64,000 nt of DNA from Sarcophilus harrisii (Eukaryota > Chordata > Mammalia > Dasyuromorphia > Dasyuridae): positions 136,396,804 to 136,460,803 of the forward strand of contig NC_045429.1 of the NCBI RefSeq assembly GCF_902635505.1, in the 5' to 3' direction. Shown here in pieces: positions 1-10,510 of this stretch; position 1 is the stretch's first letter; each line of letters starts with the position of its first letter. The notes below the pieces were generated by a model. The model searched no databases. It saw nothing but the letters and a program-made list of their open reading frames with translations, and was not told the DNA's origin. A program made the position numbers and the translations under genes.

Positions 1-42
1 CTGGATCAGTTTTCTCATATACAAAATAGGTATTCTTGTCTC

Positions 43-290
43 TGGGGCAACTAGGTGGCACCATAGTACATAGACTTCTGGGTATAGAGTCAAGAAGATT
101 CATCTTCATGAGTTCAAATCTGGTCTCAGACACTTATAGCTAGACAAGTAACTTCTGTTTATCTCAGTTCTTCATCTGTAAAATGAGCTGGAGAAGGAAA
201 TGGCAAACCACTCTAGTATGCTTGCAAAGAAAATTCTAAAAGGGGTCATGAAAAGTTGGACATGACTGAAAGAAGAAAAAAACTCCTTAC
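43..290 (+). mobile_element. Mar1-type CORE-SINE
   Basis: This begins with a tRNA-like ggcaactaggtggcacc head, then gttcaaatctggtctcag, then tcatctgtaaaatgagctgg. It ends in gaaaagttggacatgactga, which resembles the 3' end of BovB/RTE LINEs. That combination is known for marsupial Mar1 SINEs. Confidence 0.8.
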
Positions 291-326
291 CTCAGCACTG
301 TGTTAACTGAATATTCCTATCTATCC

Positions 327-495
327 AGAGATAGCATAGTAGATGGAGAGTTAGGAAGATCTGAGTTTGAATTTTACCCCTGAAATATGCTAATTGTATA
401 GCCCATGGTAAATCATTGGGAATTCAGCACCCTAGGAAACTCTCTAAGATCATAAAATGTGATTCATCTGCATTGGTTTAAACTCCTCACTGAGA
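327..495 (+). mobile_element. MIR-like CORE-SINE, diverged
   Basis: A degenerate tRNA-like head (gatagcatagtagatggagag) is followed by a body with aaactctctaagatcataaa and ctgcattgg, a layout I recognise from marsupial MIR-like SINEs. It is old and incomplete. Confidence 0.55.
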
Positions 496-930
496 AATGA
501 GAAGAACAAGGAGAGCAATGTATATAGTAACAGCAAGATTACAAGATGGACAACTATGATAGTCTTAGCTCTTCTTAGCAATGCACTGATCCAAATAAAC
601 TTGGGATAAAAAATACCATCCACAATCCAAAAAGTGAGTTATTGAGACTAAATCCAGATCAAAGAATAGTATATTCACCTTTTTTTGTTTGCTTGTTTGC
701 TTTTTTTTTCTTGTGGTCTTTTTCCCTTTTAGTCTGATTTTTCTTGCATAACATGACAAATATGAAAAATATGTTTAAAAGGATTATACATGTCTAACCT
801 ATATCAAATTGCTTGCTATCTTGTAGAGGGGGTTGGAGGAGAGAGAAGGAAAAAAATTTGAAACACAAAAGAGATGAATGTTAACAACAATTTTTATGTG
901 TATTTGGGAAGATGAAATACTATTAAGGAA
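495..930 (+). mobile_element. L1 3' end
   Basis: This matches the L1 3'-UTR layout repeated elsewhere in the window: gatgg-caactatgat, a ccatccacaatcc block, a T-rich stretch with ttgtttgcttgtttgc, cttgcataacatgac, and a final tatttggga-aatgaaata tail. It is diverged. Confidence 0.8.
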
Positions 931-1003
931 AAGAATTTCCTTACTGAAACCTCCCTACACCAATATAATCATAGTTTTAGTAAAAAAAAAAACAAAAAAA
1001 AAA

Positions 1004-1084
1004 CACCCTATTTCATAGGATTGTTTTGAAGCTCAAATGAGACAATGCATGCAAAATATTTTGCAAATCTCAAAGCTTTCTATA
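1004..1084 (+). mobile_element. MIR 3' part
   Basis: The ttcataggattgttttgaag and caaatgagacaatgcatg blocks match the central to 3' MIR core. The head is missing. Confidence 0.6.
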
Positions 1085-1890
1085 GTAACAAACTATGATG
1101 GATTCAGCAATGAGGTAATCCAAGACAATTCCAAGAGACTTGAGATGGAAAATGTCAGCTGCATCCAGAAAGAGAACTATAGAGACTGAATGTAGATTGA
1201 AGCATAGTATTTTCATATTTTTGTTTGCTTGTTCACTTTCTCTTTTTTGTGAATTTTTTTCCATTTTGTCCTGCTTTTTCAGAAGCAGACTAATGCTTCT
1301 GAACAACATGACTAATATGGAAATATGTTTAAAATGATTCTATATATATACAACCAATATCAGATTGTAATGGGCTGAGGTTTGAGTTGATGCACTGAGG
1401 TCCCAAGTACGTGAAGCTAAATAGTAATTGGGCTATACTCTATTAATATACATGATTGGATAAAGAATGGTCCCTGCCCACTTTCCGTGCAAGTCCTGAT
1501 GTGTTGTATAGGAAATGACGATTTTGGTGGGTGAAGGCAGAGAGAAAGACAGGAAGAGAAGATGGGAGAGATTGGGCCTGGGTTCGATACTCCTAGCTGC
1601 TGGTCGTGTGGCTGCTGGTCTAGCTAGCTTCTTGACTCAGCTGCACACATTGCTATCGCCGATTCTCTTCCACCTGCGATTCTTCTTCACTGAGAATAAA
1701 GACTGACGATTTTCCCCCTAACTCCTGCTGATTTAAAAATACACGATCTTCACATCAGATTGCTTATTATCTTGGGAAGAGGAAGATATAAGGGAGAGAG
1801 GGAAAAAAAATTGGAACAAAAAAATTTTCCAAAATAGATATTGAAAACTATTTTCACATGTAATTGGAAAAATAAAATAATATTGAGGGG
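1085..1890 (+). mobile_element. L1 3' end, split by a solo LTR
   Basis: The L1 3' UTR runs from 1085 to 1365 and resumes at 1755 (tcagattgcttattatcttg), ending near 1890 with ggaaaaataaaataatatt. Removing 1366-1754 and one copy of the 6-bp target site restores a continuous L1 tail. Confidence 0.85.
1366..1754 (+). mobile_element. Solo LTR of an endogenous retrovirus (fossil)
   Basis: This is a 389-bp block starting TG and ending CA, with an AATAAA signal at 1695-1700. It is flanked by an exact 6-bp target duplication, tcagat, at 1360-1365 and 1755-1760, and inserted in an L1 tail. No internal retroviral sequence is present, so it is a solo LTR. A 6-bp duplication points to a class II (ERVK/beta-like) family, by inference. 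It is younger than the L1 it entered. Confidence 0.85.
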
Positions 1891-2135
1891 GAAAATGACT
1901 ACGATGTTTTAAAACTTACTCTAAAGCAATTTAGATTTCTTAATAAAGATTCTTGGGAAAACATCATACAGGTAATGTGATCCTTAGAAGAGAATTCTAA
2001 TTTTTTGACTGTCCCTTCTTACTAACAAGCTGAAATACTTTTAAGTAATAAAGTCAGCAGGAGGGGAAAAAAGTGTTTTGAGAGGAATATCCCTGTACTT
2101 TGGGTTTTTTTCCTTTAAAAATGTATATAGAAAAC
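1891..2135. other. Unassigned AT-rich stretch
   Basis: I see no coding sequence or clear repeat between the L1 tail and the next L1 start. Confidence 0.5.
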
Positions 2136-2219
2136 GACTTCTGAGAGTGGAGCCAAAATGGGAGTGTAAAGTCAGGAAGCTGCTCGAGCTCTCCCAGTTT
2201 TCCTCAAAAACCACATGAA

Positions 2220-2338
2220 GAGGCACCTAGGTGATGCAGTGGATAAAGCACTTAGCCCTGAAGTCAGGAGGACCTGAATTCCTAACCGTGTGACCCTGGG
2301 CAAGTTACTTAACCCCAATTGCCTCAGGAAAAAAAAAA
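2220..2338 (+). mobile_element. tRNA-derived poly-A SINE inside L1
   Basis: The head is aggcacctaggtgatgcagt, followed by B-box-like and tgtgaccctgggcaagtta blocks and a poly-A tail, with no RTE tail, so it was probably moved by L1. It is flanked by cacatgaa at 2212-2219 and 2339-2346. Confidence 0.85.
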
Positions 2339-4087
2339 CACATGAAACCAAGCCCCTGAACAGAGTCTGATAGAATGAAACCACTCTTCACTCAAGAAAG
2401 GTCAGTGTAACAGGGGTGAAGAGAATGTTCAACACAGATCAGATGGACTCTGGGAAAGCCAGTGGTAAGAGGGTCTTAATCACAGTAAATTAGCAACTCA
2501 GACCTTCAGTCCTGACTCAGAAGAGGAGCAAATCAGTAGGGCAGCTTCAAGTCCTACCACAGAAAGCAAACTCTGGAAAACCAGGCTATTTTCTGAACAG
2601 AGCAGACAAGGCTACACCCTACAAATACAAGGAGCTCTGTACTCAAAACCAAGGCTCAGAGCTGTATAGGAAGCTTGGGATACTACCATCTTTATTCCAG
2701 GAGCAAAGCTCCACCTTAAAAATAAAAAAAAAAAAAGAGGAAATACCAAAAGAAAAAGGAAAGAAAATGAGCAAGAAACAGAAAAGAAACTTGATCATAG
2801 AAAGCTACTATGGTAATAGGGGAGATCAAAAGACCAACTCAGAAAAGGACAGAATGTCCACAGAAGAAATCTCAAAGAGTAAGATAAATTGGTCCCAAGT
2901 GCAAAGAGGCTTCTTGGAATGCTCATAGAAGACTTCAAATGGAAAATGAGATAGGTAGAAGAAAAAATGAGAAAAGAAATGAGAGGTATACATGAAAGAG
3001 TCAACAGTTTGGAAAAGGAAGGAAAAAATTTGAAGAAAACAGCTCCTTAAATAATAGAATAAACCAAATGGAAAAAGAAATACAAAAGTTAATGGAAGAA
3101 AAATCATATATTAAAAATTAGAATAGGACAAATGGAAGCTAGTGAGACAGCAAGAATCAGTCAAACAATCTAAAAAGAATGAAAAATGGAAGAAAATGTG
3201 AAATACCTATCCATTGGTAAAACAATCGACCTGGAAAGGAGATCCAGAAGAGAGCATTTAAAAATTATTGGTCTACCTGAAGGCCATCCAAGAGCCTGAA
3301 TAGCATTTTACAAGAGGTTGTTAAGGAAAACTGCCCCAATATTCTAGAAACAGAATGGGAAATGCTCATTGAAAGAATCCATTGACCACCTCTGGAAAGA
3401 AATCTCACAAGGAAAACTCCAAGGAATATTGTTGTGAAACTAAAACTATAATCACAAGGAAAAAATACTTCAAGCTGCCAGACAAAAACAATTCAAATAT
3501 CAAGGAGCAAATATCAGGATTATGCAGGATCTGGCAGCTTCTACAATAAAGAATTGGAGGGTCTGGAATACCATATTTCATAAGGCAAAGGATCTGGGTT
3601 ACCACCAAGATTCAGCATCATCTTTCAGAGAAGAAGATGGAGTTTCATTGAATTAAAAGACTAAATCATTTCTATTGAAAAAACTAGAACTAAAAAGAAA
3701 TTTTAATCTATAAACACAGAATGCAAGAGAACCATAAAACAGCAAACAGGGGATAATATATATTCAAAGGTTAAACTGTTTACATACCTAGATGGGAAAA
3801 CAATATCTGTAATTCTTAAGAACTGTATCTGTCATTGGAGCAAACAGCGGTGGATATCATATGGACTGAGGGTTTAGTTGTGAATGGTCCCTGATATGAG
3901 AACATCAAAGAAAAAGACATTAAGGGGTGGGAAAATGTCTGTACTAGAAAAAGAGGAAAGGGGAGGTATAATGCAACAATTAATTCACATGAAGAGGTGC
4001 AAAAGACCTATTACAATCTAGGAAAAGAAGAGGAATGAATATTTTCTGAAACTTGATCTCATCAGTTTTGGCTTTAAGAGAGAACAA

Positions 4088-4386
4088 TTTAATCATTCAG
4101 TTGGTTATAGAAATTTATCTAACCCTATAAAGTAGGAGGAGAAAGAAGAAAAGAAAAGGAGGGACAGGGTAGACGGGAGGGTAGAAACATTAGGGAAAAG
4201 GGAAAAGAAGGGTGGAATGGTTAATAGACAATAAGGTAGAGGGTAGAGTGGTTTAATGCCATCTGTATCCAGACCTACATCTCACACTCCATACCAAAAC
4301 AAGGTCATTGTTTTGGTCTATTGAATCATCTCATTGTTGAAAAGAGCCAAGTCCATCATAGTTAATCATCATATCTTCTTGTTACT
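4088..4386. repeat. 299-bp L1 mosaic, copy A
   Basis: This block is nearly identical to 7585-7883, with one difference seen by eye. It is built from L1 inter-ORF spacer, a 19-bp piece matching 6537-6555, a 38-bp piece matching 5061-5098, and a minus-strand L1 3' fragment. The left part belongs naturally to the surrounding L1; the right part does not. Confidence 0.9.
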
Positions 4387-5349
4387 AAAAACCACTACTA
4401 AGACAAGGGGGAGGGGAGATAGGAGATAAAGTTAGGGTAGGGTGGATAAAAAAAAAAACAACACATGACTAAGGATAGGGTGGAAAAAGAAAACAAAAGT
4501 ATATACAGGAGAGAAAATAGTATGGAGGAAAATACAGAGCTGGTCATCATAACTGTTAATGTGAATGGACTGAACTCTCCCATAAAACAGAAGCAAATAG
4601 AAGCAGTGGATTAAAAAACAGAATCCTACAATATATTGTTTACAAGAAACACATTTGACACAGAAAGACACATACAAAGTTAAGGTAAAAGGCTGGAAAA
4701 GAATTGATTATGCTTACACTGAAGTAAAAAATTTAGGGGTAGCAATTCTGATCTCAGATAAAGCAAAAGTAAAAATTGATCTTATTTAAAAAGAGAAGGA
4801 GGAAAAGTGCAATTTGATAAAGGTATAAATAATGATGTAGTAACCATACTAAACCTAAAACGCTATTATAAATCAGCAAGCATCAAAACCATTTGATTGT
4901 GGTGGATTAGTGAAATAAGTTAGATACACATGACACAATAATCAAGGTCTATAGCAACCTAATATTCGACAAACCCCCAAACTCCAGCTTCTGAAATAAG
5001 AACTCACTATTTGATAAAAATTGCTGTGAAAACTGGAAAGTAATATTCAGAAACTCAATACAGACCTACATCTCACACTCCATACCAAAACAAGGTCAAA
5101 ATGAATACATCATTTGAGCATAAAGGATGATATCATAAACAAATTAGGAGAATAAGGGATAATTTACCTATCAGATCTTTGAAAAAGGAAGGAATTTATG
5201 ACCAAAAAAGAACTAGAGAACATTATGAAAGGCAAAATGGACAATTTTGATTACATTAAATTAAAAAGGTTTTGTACAAATAAAACTGACCAAAAAAATT
5301 AAAAGGGAACTACAAAGCTGAAAAAAAAATCTTTACAGTCAATATTTCT

Positions 5350-5787
5350 TTTTTTAATTAAAGCTTTTTATTTTTCAAAACATATGCAGAGATAACTGCA
5401 ACATTAGCCCTTGCAAAACCTTATGTTTCAGTTTTCCCCCCTTCTCCCACCCATTTTCCTCAGATATCAAGGAGTGCAATATATGTCAAACATGGTAGAA
5501 ATACACGTTAAATCTAACATATGCATACATATTTATACAATTATCTTGCTATACAAGAAAAATCAAATCAAACTAGAAAAGAAAATGATGAAGAAAATAA
5601 AATGAAAATAAACAACAACAAAAAAAGTGAAAATGCTATGTTGTGAAACACACTCAGTTTCCAAAGTCCTCTCTCTGGGTATAGATATCTCTTTTGATCA
5701 CAAGACCATTGGGACTGATCTGAATCATCTCATTGTTGAAGAAACCCACATCCATCAGAATTGATCATTATATAATATTATAACCAG
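5350..5787 (-). mobile_element. L1 3' end nested in L1
   Basis: A minus-strand L1 3' UTR (attaaagctttttatttttc and later tcatctcattgttgaaga) lies inside late ORF2 of the larger L1. tatttct flanks it at 5343-5349 and 5788-5794. Confidence 0.85.
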
Positions 5788-6749
5788 TATTTCTGATAAA
5801 AGTCTCATTTCTAAAATATATAAAGAATGGTGTCAAGTTTATAAGAAAACAAGTCATTTCCCAATTGAATGATCAAAGGATATGGAGACAATTTGCAGAT
5901 GACAAAATTAAAGCCATCTATAGTTATACGAAAAAATGCTCTAAATCATTATTGATTAGAGAAATGCAAATTAAAACAGCTCCAAGATATCACTTCACAC
6001 AGATTGGCTAAGATGACAAGAAACAAAAATGATAAATGTTGGAGGGAATGTGGGAAAACTGGGACACGAATACATTGTTGGTGAAGTTGTAAAATGATCT
6101 GATCATTCTGGAGAGCAATCTATAACTATGCTGAAAGGACTATAAAACTGTGTGCATACCCTTTGATCCAGCAGCACCATTGCTGAGTCTGTATCCCAAG
6201 GAAATCATAAAGTAGAGAAAAGGATCCACATGGGCAAAAATGTTTGTAACAGCTCTTTTTGTGATAGCAAAGAATTGAAAAGGAATGGATGTCCATCAAT
6301 TAGGGAATGGTCGAACATGTTGTGGTATATAAAGGTAATGGAATATTATTGTTATTTTTAAAATGATGAACAAACTGATTATAGAAAGGCCTAGAAAGAT
6401 TTACAGGAACTGAAGCTGAGCAACCAGGAATACATTGTGCACAGTAACAAAAGAATGTGTGATGATCAACTATGAAAGACTTGTTCTTCTCAATGGTTCA
6501 GTGATTCAAAGTAATCTTAGTAGACTTTGGACAGAAAATGCCATCTGTATCCAGAAAAAGAGGCAAGGAGACTGAATGTAAATCAACACGTGCTATGTTC
6601 ACTTTTTTCTTTTTTTTATCTCTCCCATAGTTTTTCCCTTTTGCTCTGACTTTTTCTTCCAATATGATTCATAAAGCAATGTGTACTAAAAAATAAACTT
6701 ACTACAACAAATAAACAAATAAATGCATATACCACAAAATGTTGAAGTT

Positions 6750-6885
6750 GGAATGAAATTTACAGAACACATTTATTACTATGCCCTCATTTCACAGATG
6801 AGATAACTAAGGATTGAATAGATGAAGTAAAACATCACACAGCTAGATAATGGCAAAAGGTGGAAATAGAAACCAGAGTTTTTTA
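6750..6885 (-). mobile_element. MIR, reverse
   Basis: cctcatttcacagatgagat, then acatcacacagctag and gaaaccagag, is the typical reversed MIR order. It is diverged. Confidence 0.65.
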
Positions 6886-7279
6886 TTGTTTTTTTAATTT
6901 TGTCTTATTTATTTTCTTTTTTGTTCACAACTCCATTGCTTTAGCACAGAGATTTTTTAAAATAGTTTTTTATTTTCCCAAATACATACAAAGATAGTTT
7001 TCAACATTCACTTTTGCAAAATCTTATGTTCCACATTTTTCTCCTTCTCTCCTCCTCTCCCCTCTCCCCAAGGCAGCAAACAATCCAATATAGGTTAAAC
7101 ATGTGCAATTCTTCTAAACATATCTCCATATTCATCATGCTGTACAAGAAAAGTCAGATCAAAAGGGAAAATACAGAAGAAAGAAAAGAATGAATAAACA
7201 AAAAAAAAAAAAAAAGGTGAAAATACAATGCTTTAATCCTTATTCAGCCTCCATAATTCTCTCTCTGGAAATGGATGGC

Positions 7280-7571
7280 TGTTGTAATACAGGAGCCACC
7301 TGCCAGTGGCTGCTGGAGGTCTATCTCAGACTTGTAAAATGGATCTCTTTATGTGAGAGGGGGAGGATGATGATACAAGGAGACTGAGAGGCAGTTGCAT
7401 TCTCTCATCTCTCTCCTCTTCCCTCTTGCCTCCAAGTTATTTCATTTCCAATCCATAAGGAACATCTGAATAAGTAAAGGCTGCTTTGAAATTCCTTCAA
7501 GTGTTATGAGTCATAGCTATTTAAGCTCTAGGAGAATTGACTTGCCCTTCACTTAGACATGGAACTTAATA
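7280..7571 (+). mobile_element. Probable solo LTR (fossil)
   Basis: This is a 292-bp block starting TG, flanked by the 6-bp repeat gatggc at 7274-7279 and 7572-7577, and sitting in an L1 tail whose sequence continues on both sides. The size and 6-bp duplication match the other two solo LTRs here. The family is unnamed; class II is likely by the duplication length. Confidence 0.65.
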
Positions 7572-7584
7572 GATGGCACTTTAC

Positions 7585-7883
7585 TTTAATCATTCAGTTG
7601 GTTATAGAAATTTATCTAACCCTATAAAGTAGGAGGAGAAAGAAGAAAAGAAAAAGAGGGACAGGGTAGACGGGAGGGTAGAAACATTAGGGAAAAGGGA
7701 AAAGAAGGGTGGAATGGTTAATAGACAATAAGGTAGAGGGTAGAGTGGTTTAATGCCATCTGTATCCAGACCTACATCTCACACTCCATACCAAAACAAG
7801 GTCATTGTTTTGGTCTATTGAATCATCTCATTGTTGAAAAGAGCCAAGTCCATCATAGTTAATCATCATATCTTCTTGTTACT
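7585..7883. repeat. 299-bp L1 mosaic, copy B
   Basis: This is the second copy of the block at 4088-4386. Here the last 72 or so bases continue the surrounding minus-strand L1, while the first 225 or so are foreign to it and match the L1 at 4-6.5 kb. Confidence 0.9.
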
Positions 7884-8214
7884 GTAGCTCAGAATTTTAA
7901 ATATAGTAAGGTACTTTATAAATATTTTCCCATTTATTCATTCTGAAATTTTTTATTTCTTTAAAAAGTCTCCCTTACCCTTCATCACTCTTCCAGTCTA
8001 AGTCCCAAAGCCATTCAATTATATCACTTCGTATTTATATTATGTTGCTATTTTTCAAAATAACAATAGTATTTACATACTGCATAAAAGTTTTCAAAGC
8101 ACTTCACATCTTACTACCTCACCTCTTCCCAATTCCCCACCATGCTATACTTCCCCAACTAAAGTATAATATTCTTTTCCCTCCATATGTTTTGTCTACT
8201 TATACCCTTTGGAC
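7884..8214. other. Mostly unassigned; reversed MIR-like traces
   Basis: The stretch is AT-rich. Around 8058-8130 there is an aataacaatagtatttacat and caaagcacttcacatcttac pattern resembling a reversed MIR 3' half. No coding signal was seen. Confidence 0.4.
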
Positions 8215-8660
8215 AATCTTTTTAAATTTATTTTTATTTTTCCCAGTTACATATAAAATAATTTTTAACATTTGTTTTTAAAACTTTGAGTTCCACATTC
8301 TCTCTCTTTTTCCTTCCCCACTCCATTCCATATTGAGAAAACACATGTGCAGTTACACAAAACATTTCTATAAAATTCATGTTGCAAAACAAAATATAGA
8401 TCTCCTTCCCCCCCCCAAAAAAAAAACCTCAAGAAAAATAAAGTTAAGGAAACTTCATTCAGACACAATGAGTTCCTTCTCTGGATATGGATAACATTTT
8501 TTCATAAGTCCTTCAAAATAGCCTTGCATCATTGTATTGCTGAGAATAGCAAAATCGTTCACAGCTAATCATCCCAAAATATTGCTATTACTTTGTACAC
8601 AGTACATTTCACTTTGCATAAGCTCATGAAAGTCTTTCCAAATTTTTGTAGTGTTCTTTC
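8215..8660 (-). mobile_element. L1 3' end of a second subfamily
   Basis: The minus-strand tail begins tttatttttcccagttacat and contains aaaactttgagttccacatt and cattgtattgctgagaatag. This differs from the 'attaaagctttttattttc' subfamily and marks an older L1 lineage. Confidence 0.75.
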
Positions 8661-8789
8661 TATTAAATTACTTGATCTCACAGGACATGAAGTATCCAAG
8701 GGTGCAAACTATGCAAACTATGCCTGCATTATAAAGCTCATCACATCTCAATTAACTCTCCTGAATGAGTGGATAGTTTTTAAACAGTT

Positions 8790-8892
8790 TAGCAATCTCT
8801 TTCTCTCTTTTAATCTCTCTTGGTTTCTCTCTCCCTACCTACTTTTCTCTCTCCCTCCTTTCCTTTCTCTCTCATCTTCTCTTTTCCTCTAA
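8790..8892. repeat. Pyrimidine-rich tract
   Basis: A long CT-rich run (tctctctccctacc-like) is of simple-repeat character. Confidence 0.7.
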
Positions 8893-8899
8893 AAAAGAG

Positions 8900-9890
8900 A
8901 GGAAATGTCAAATTCTTGATTCACATTATTGATAACACAATTCTTCAAAAGATGGAGTAAAGTACAAATGGAGTTGACTACTATTCAGGACCTAGTTTTG
9001 ATCAACAAAGAACTGTGTGTTAAAGAAGAAATAATGGGAACACTGGCTAGCCTGAAGCAGTGGGAAGAAGTAGAAATGCTCATTCCATCTCTGATTTTAT
9101 GGCAAAAGAGAGAACAATAATTGGCATTCACCTTAAATCTTGGGAAAGCTGTTTTCAAATATATGGGAATATTCTGAAAATCACTATAAAAAGATAAGAA
9201 ATTTTTTTAAGAATGAAATTCTAAATATAACATATCAATCTATTCCATTGAAGAAGAAAAACTGGTATTGAAGATACACAAAAATCTCAATAACCAATTA
9301 CAATTTTTTAAAGCACAGAAAATGGAAGAAATCAAGTAAATGGTGAATAAAGACAAAATAGTCATCAAAGAAAAGTATCAAGAATGCTCAAAATCAGATT
9401 GTATTGAGAGTATCTAATAAAGACAACATATTTTAGAGCGTGGGTTTAGTTTTAGTTATGTAGGAAGAAGAACAAGTAATGAAGAAAACTGATGTTCAAA
9501 ATAGAGAATATGATGACAACAGAGAGAAAGTAGAAAAATATTTAACAAGAGAAATAAAATCCACAATAAAAGAATATACAAAGAGTAAAAGAGTTCTTAG
9601 GTGCCTTTGGTGACTTCCAATGATCAAATCAAAATCTATATATTTGAAGGAATTGATAGACATAATTGCTAAAGTATTGTTTGGTGTTCTTTGAAGAATT
9701 ATGGGGAAAATGAAAAAGAAAATGAATAGGGAAAGGGAAAATTTCTAAAAGGAAAGAGAAAATTAGAAACTAAACAAAGTGAATATATATTGAAAAAATT
9801 AATCTGAAGAAAAGAGAAACATTTAAAAATGAGAGACAGAAAAATGAGAAATCTGAAAGAAATTTAAAGCATTAGGAGAAAAGAAGACAA
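8900..9890. other. A-rich degenerate stretch, possibly an old pseudogene or L1 relic
   Basis: The + strand is rich in Lys/Glu codons with stops scattered through every frame. The longest open piece (8929-9120) reads like a helical or coiled-coil fragment ending WQKREQ. I do not recognise a parent gene. It could be a decayed retrocopy or an old L1 ORF1 or spacer. Confidence 0.3.
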
Positions 9891-10004
9891 TGTTATAGAG
9901 GAAAACAAGTGATCATCTGCTTTATCTTTTGTAGGAAAACTCCAGCAGCAGAAAGGACAATCAAAAATTGTTTTAATGAGGGGAAATAAGTCATAAACAG
10001 TTTT

Positions 10005-10115
10005 GATGACAAATATTTATTGAGTAACCACTGAAGACCTGCCACATGGTCCTTGCTTTTGCAAAGTTTAGGCTGCTCAGGAGAAAGTAAGTCAAACAAC
10101 AAAGCAAATAAATAC
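10005..10115 (-). mobile_element. L2 3' end, reverse
   Basis: caaatatttattgagtaacc followed by a ccacatggtccttg block is a degraded reversed L2 tail. Confidence 0.5.
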
Positions 10116-10389
10116 AGAGCATCCTTCTCTAGAGCTCTATCAATCTCTTAACCTCTCCGAGACTCCAAATGATATCATCTCCTATTTATTTCCAAATAGC
10201 TGCCCCCAGCATTTTTCTCTCCTTGCATAATAAATAGATGACAGAAATCAGTGTTGTTCAAAGTCTACTGAACAGTAGAGAATCCCACTATGCTTTCACA
10301 CTGCAGTTATACAGTGAAAGAAACTGTATTAATAGGAACAGAAAGAAAAGAAAAATGAAAGGGTATTATGAGAGCAAAGATAAATCTAA

Positions 10390-10510
10390 TTCAACAAATA
10401 TTTATTCAAGGACCTACTATGTGCAGGGCACTGGGAAGTGAATAAACAAAAACTAACTAAAATAGGCCCTGTCCTCAAAGAATTTATATTATACTGAAGA
10501 AGAGAAGGAA
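10390..10510 (-). mobile_element. L2 3' end, reverse
   Basis: caacaaatatttattcaagg, acctactatgtgcagggcac and cctcaaagaatttatatt follow the reversed L2 3' UTR order. Confidence 0.75.

Larger units (their letters stand above)
2136..6725 (+). mobile_element. Old, rearranged L1 retaining both ends
   Basis: The copy runs from the 5' end (gacttctgagagtggagcca) through a 5' UTR, an ORF1 relic (ATG at 2767, MSKKQKRNL, later RIMQDLAASTIKNW), a purine-rich inter-ORF spacer (about 4090-4530), ORF2 start (TVNVNGLNSPIK, about 4545), and ORF2 end and 3' UTR to about 6725. ORF2 is far shorter than the usual 3.8 kb: early endonuclease sequence passes into late ORF2 near 4860, so roughly 2 kb or more is missing. 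ORF1 and ORF2 carry many stops. It is interrupted by a SINE (2220-2338) and an inverted L1 (5350-5787), and it contains a mosaic block (4088-4386). Confidence 0.88.
6950..7883 (-). mobile_element. L1 3' end, interrupted by a solo LTR and a mosaic insert
   Basis: The minus-strand L1 tail starts near 6958 (tagttttttattttccc). L1 sequence runs to 7279, continues for a few bases at 7578-7584, and resumes at about 7812 (ctattgaatcatctcattg) to 7883. Confidence 0.8.
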
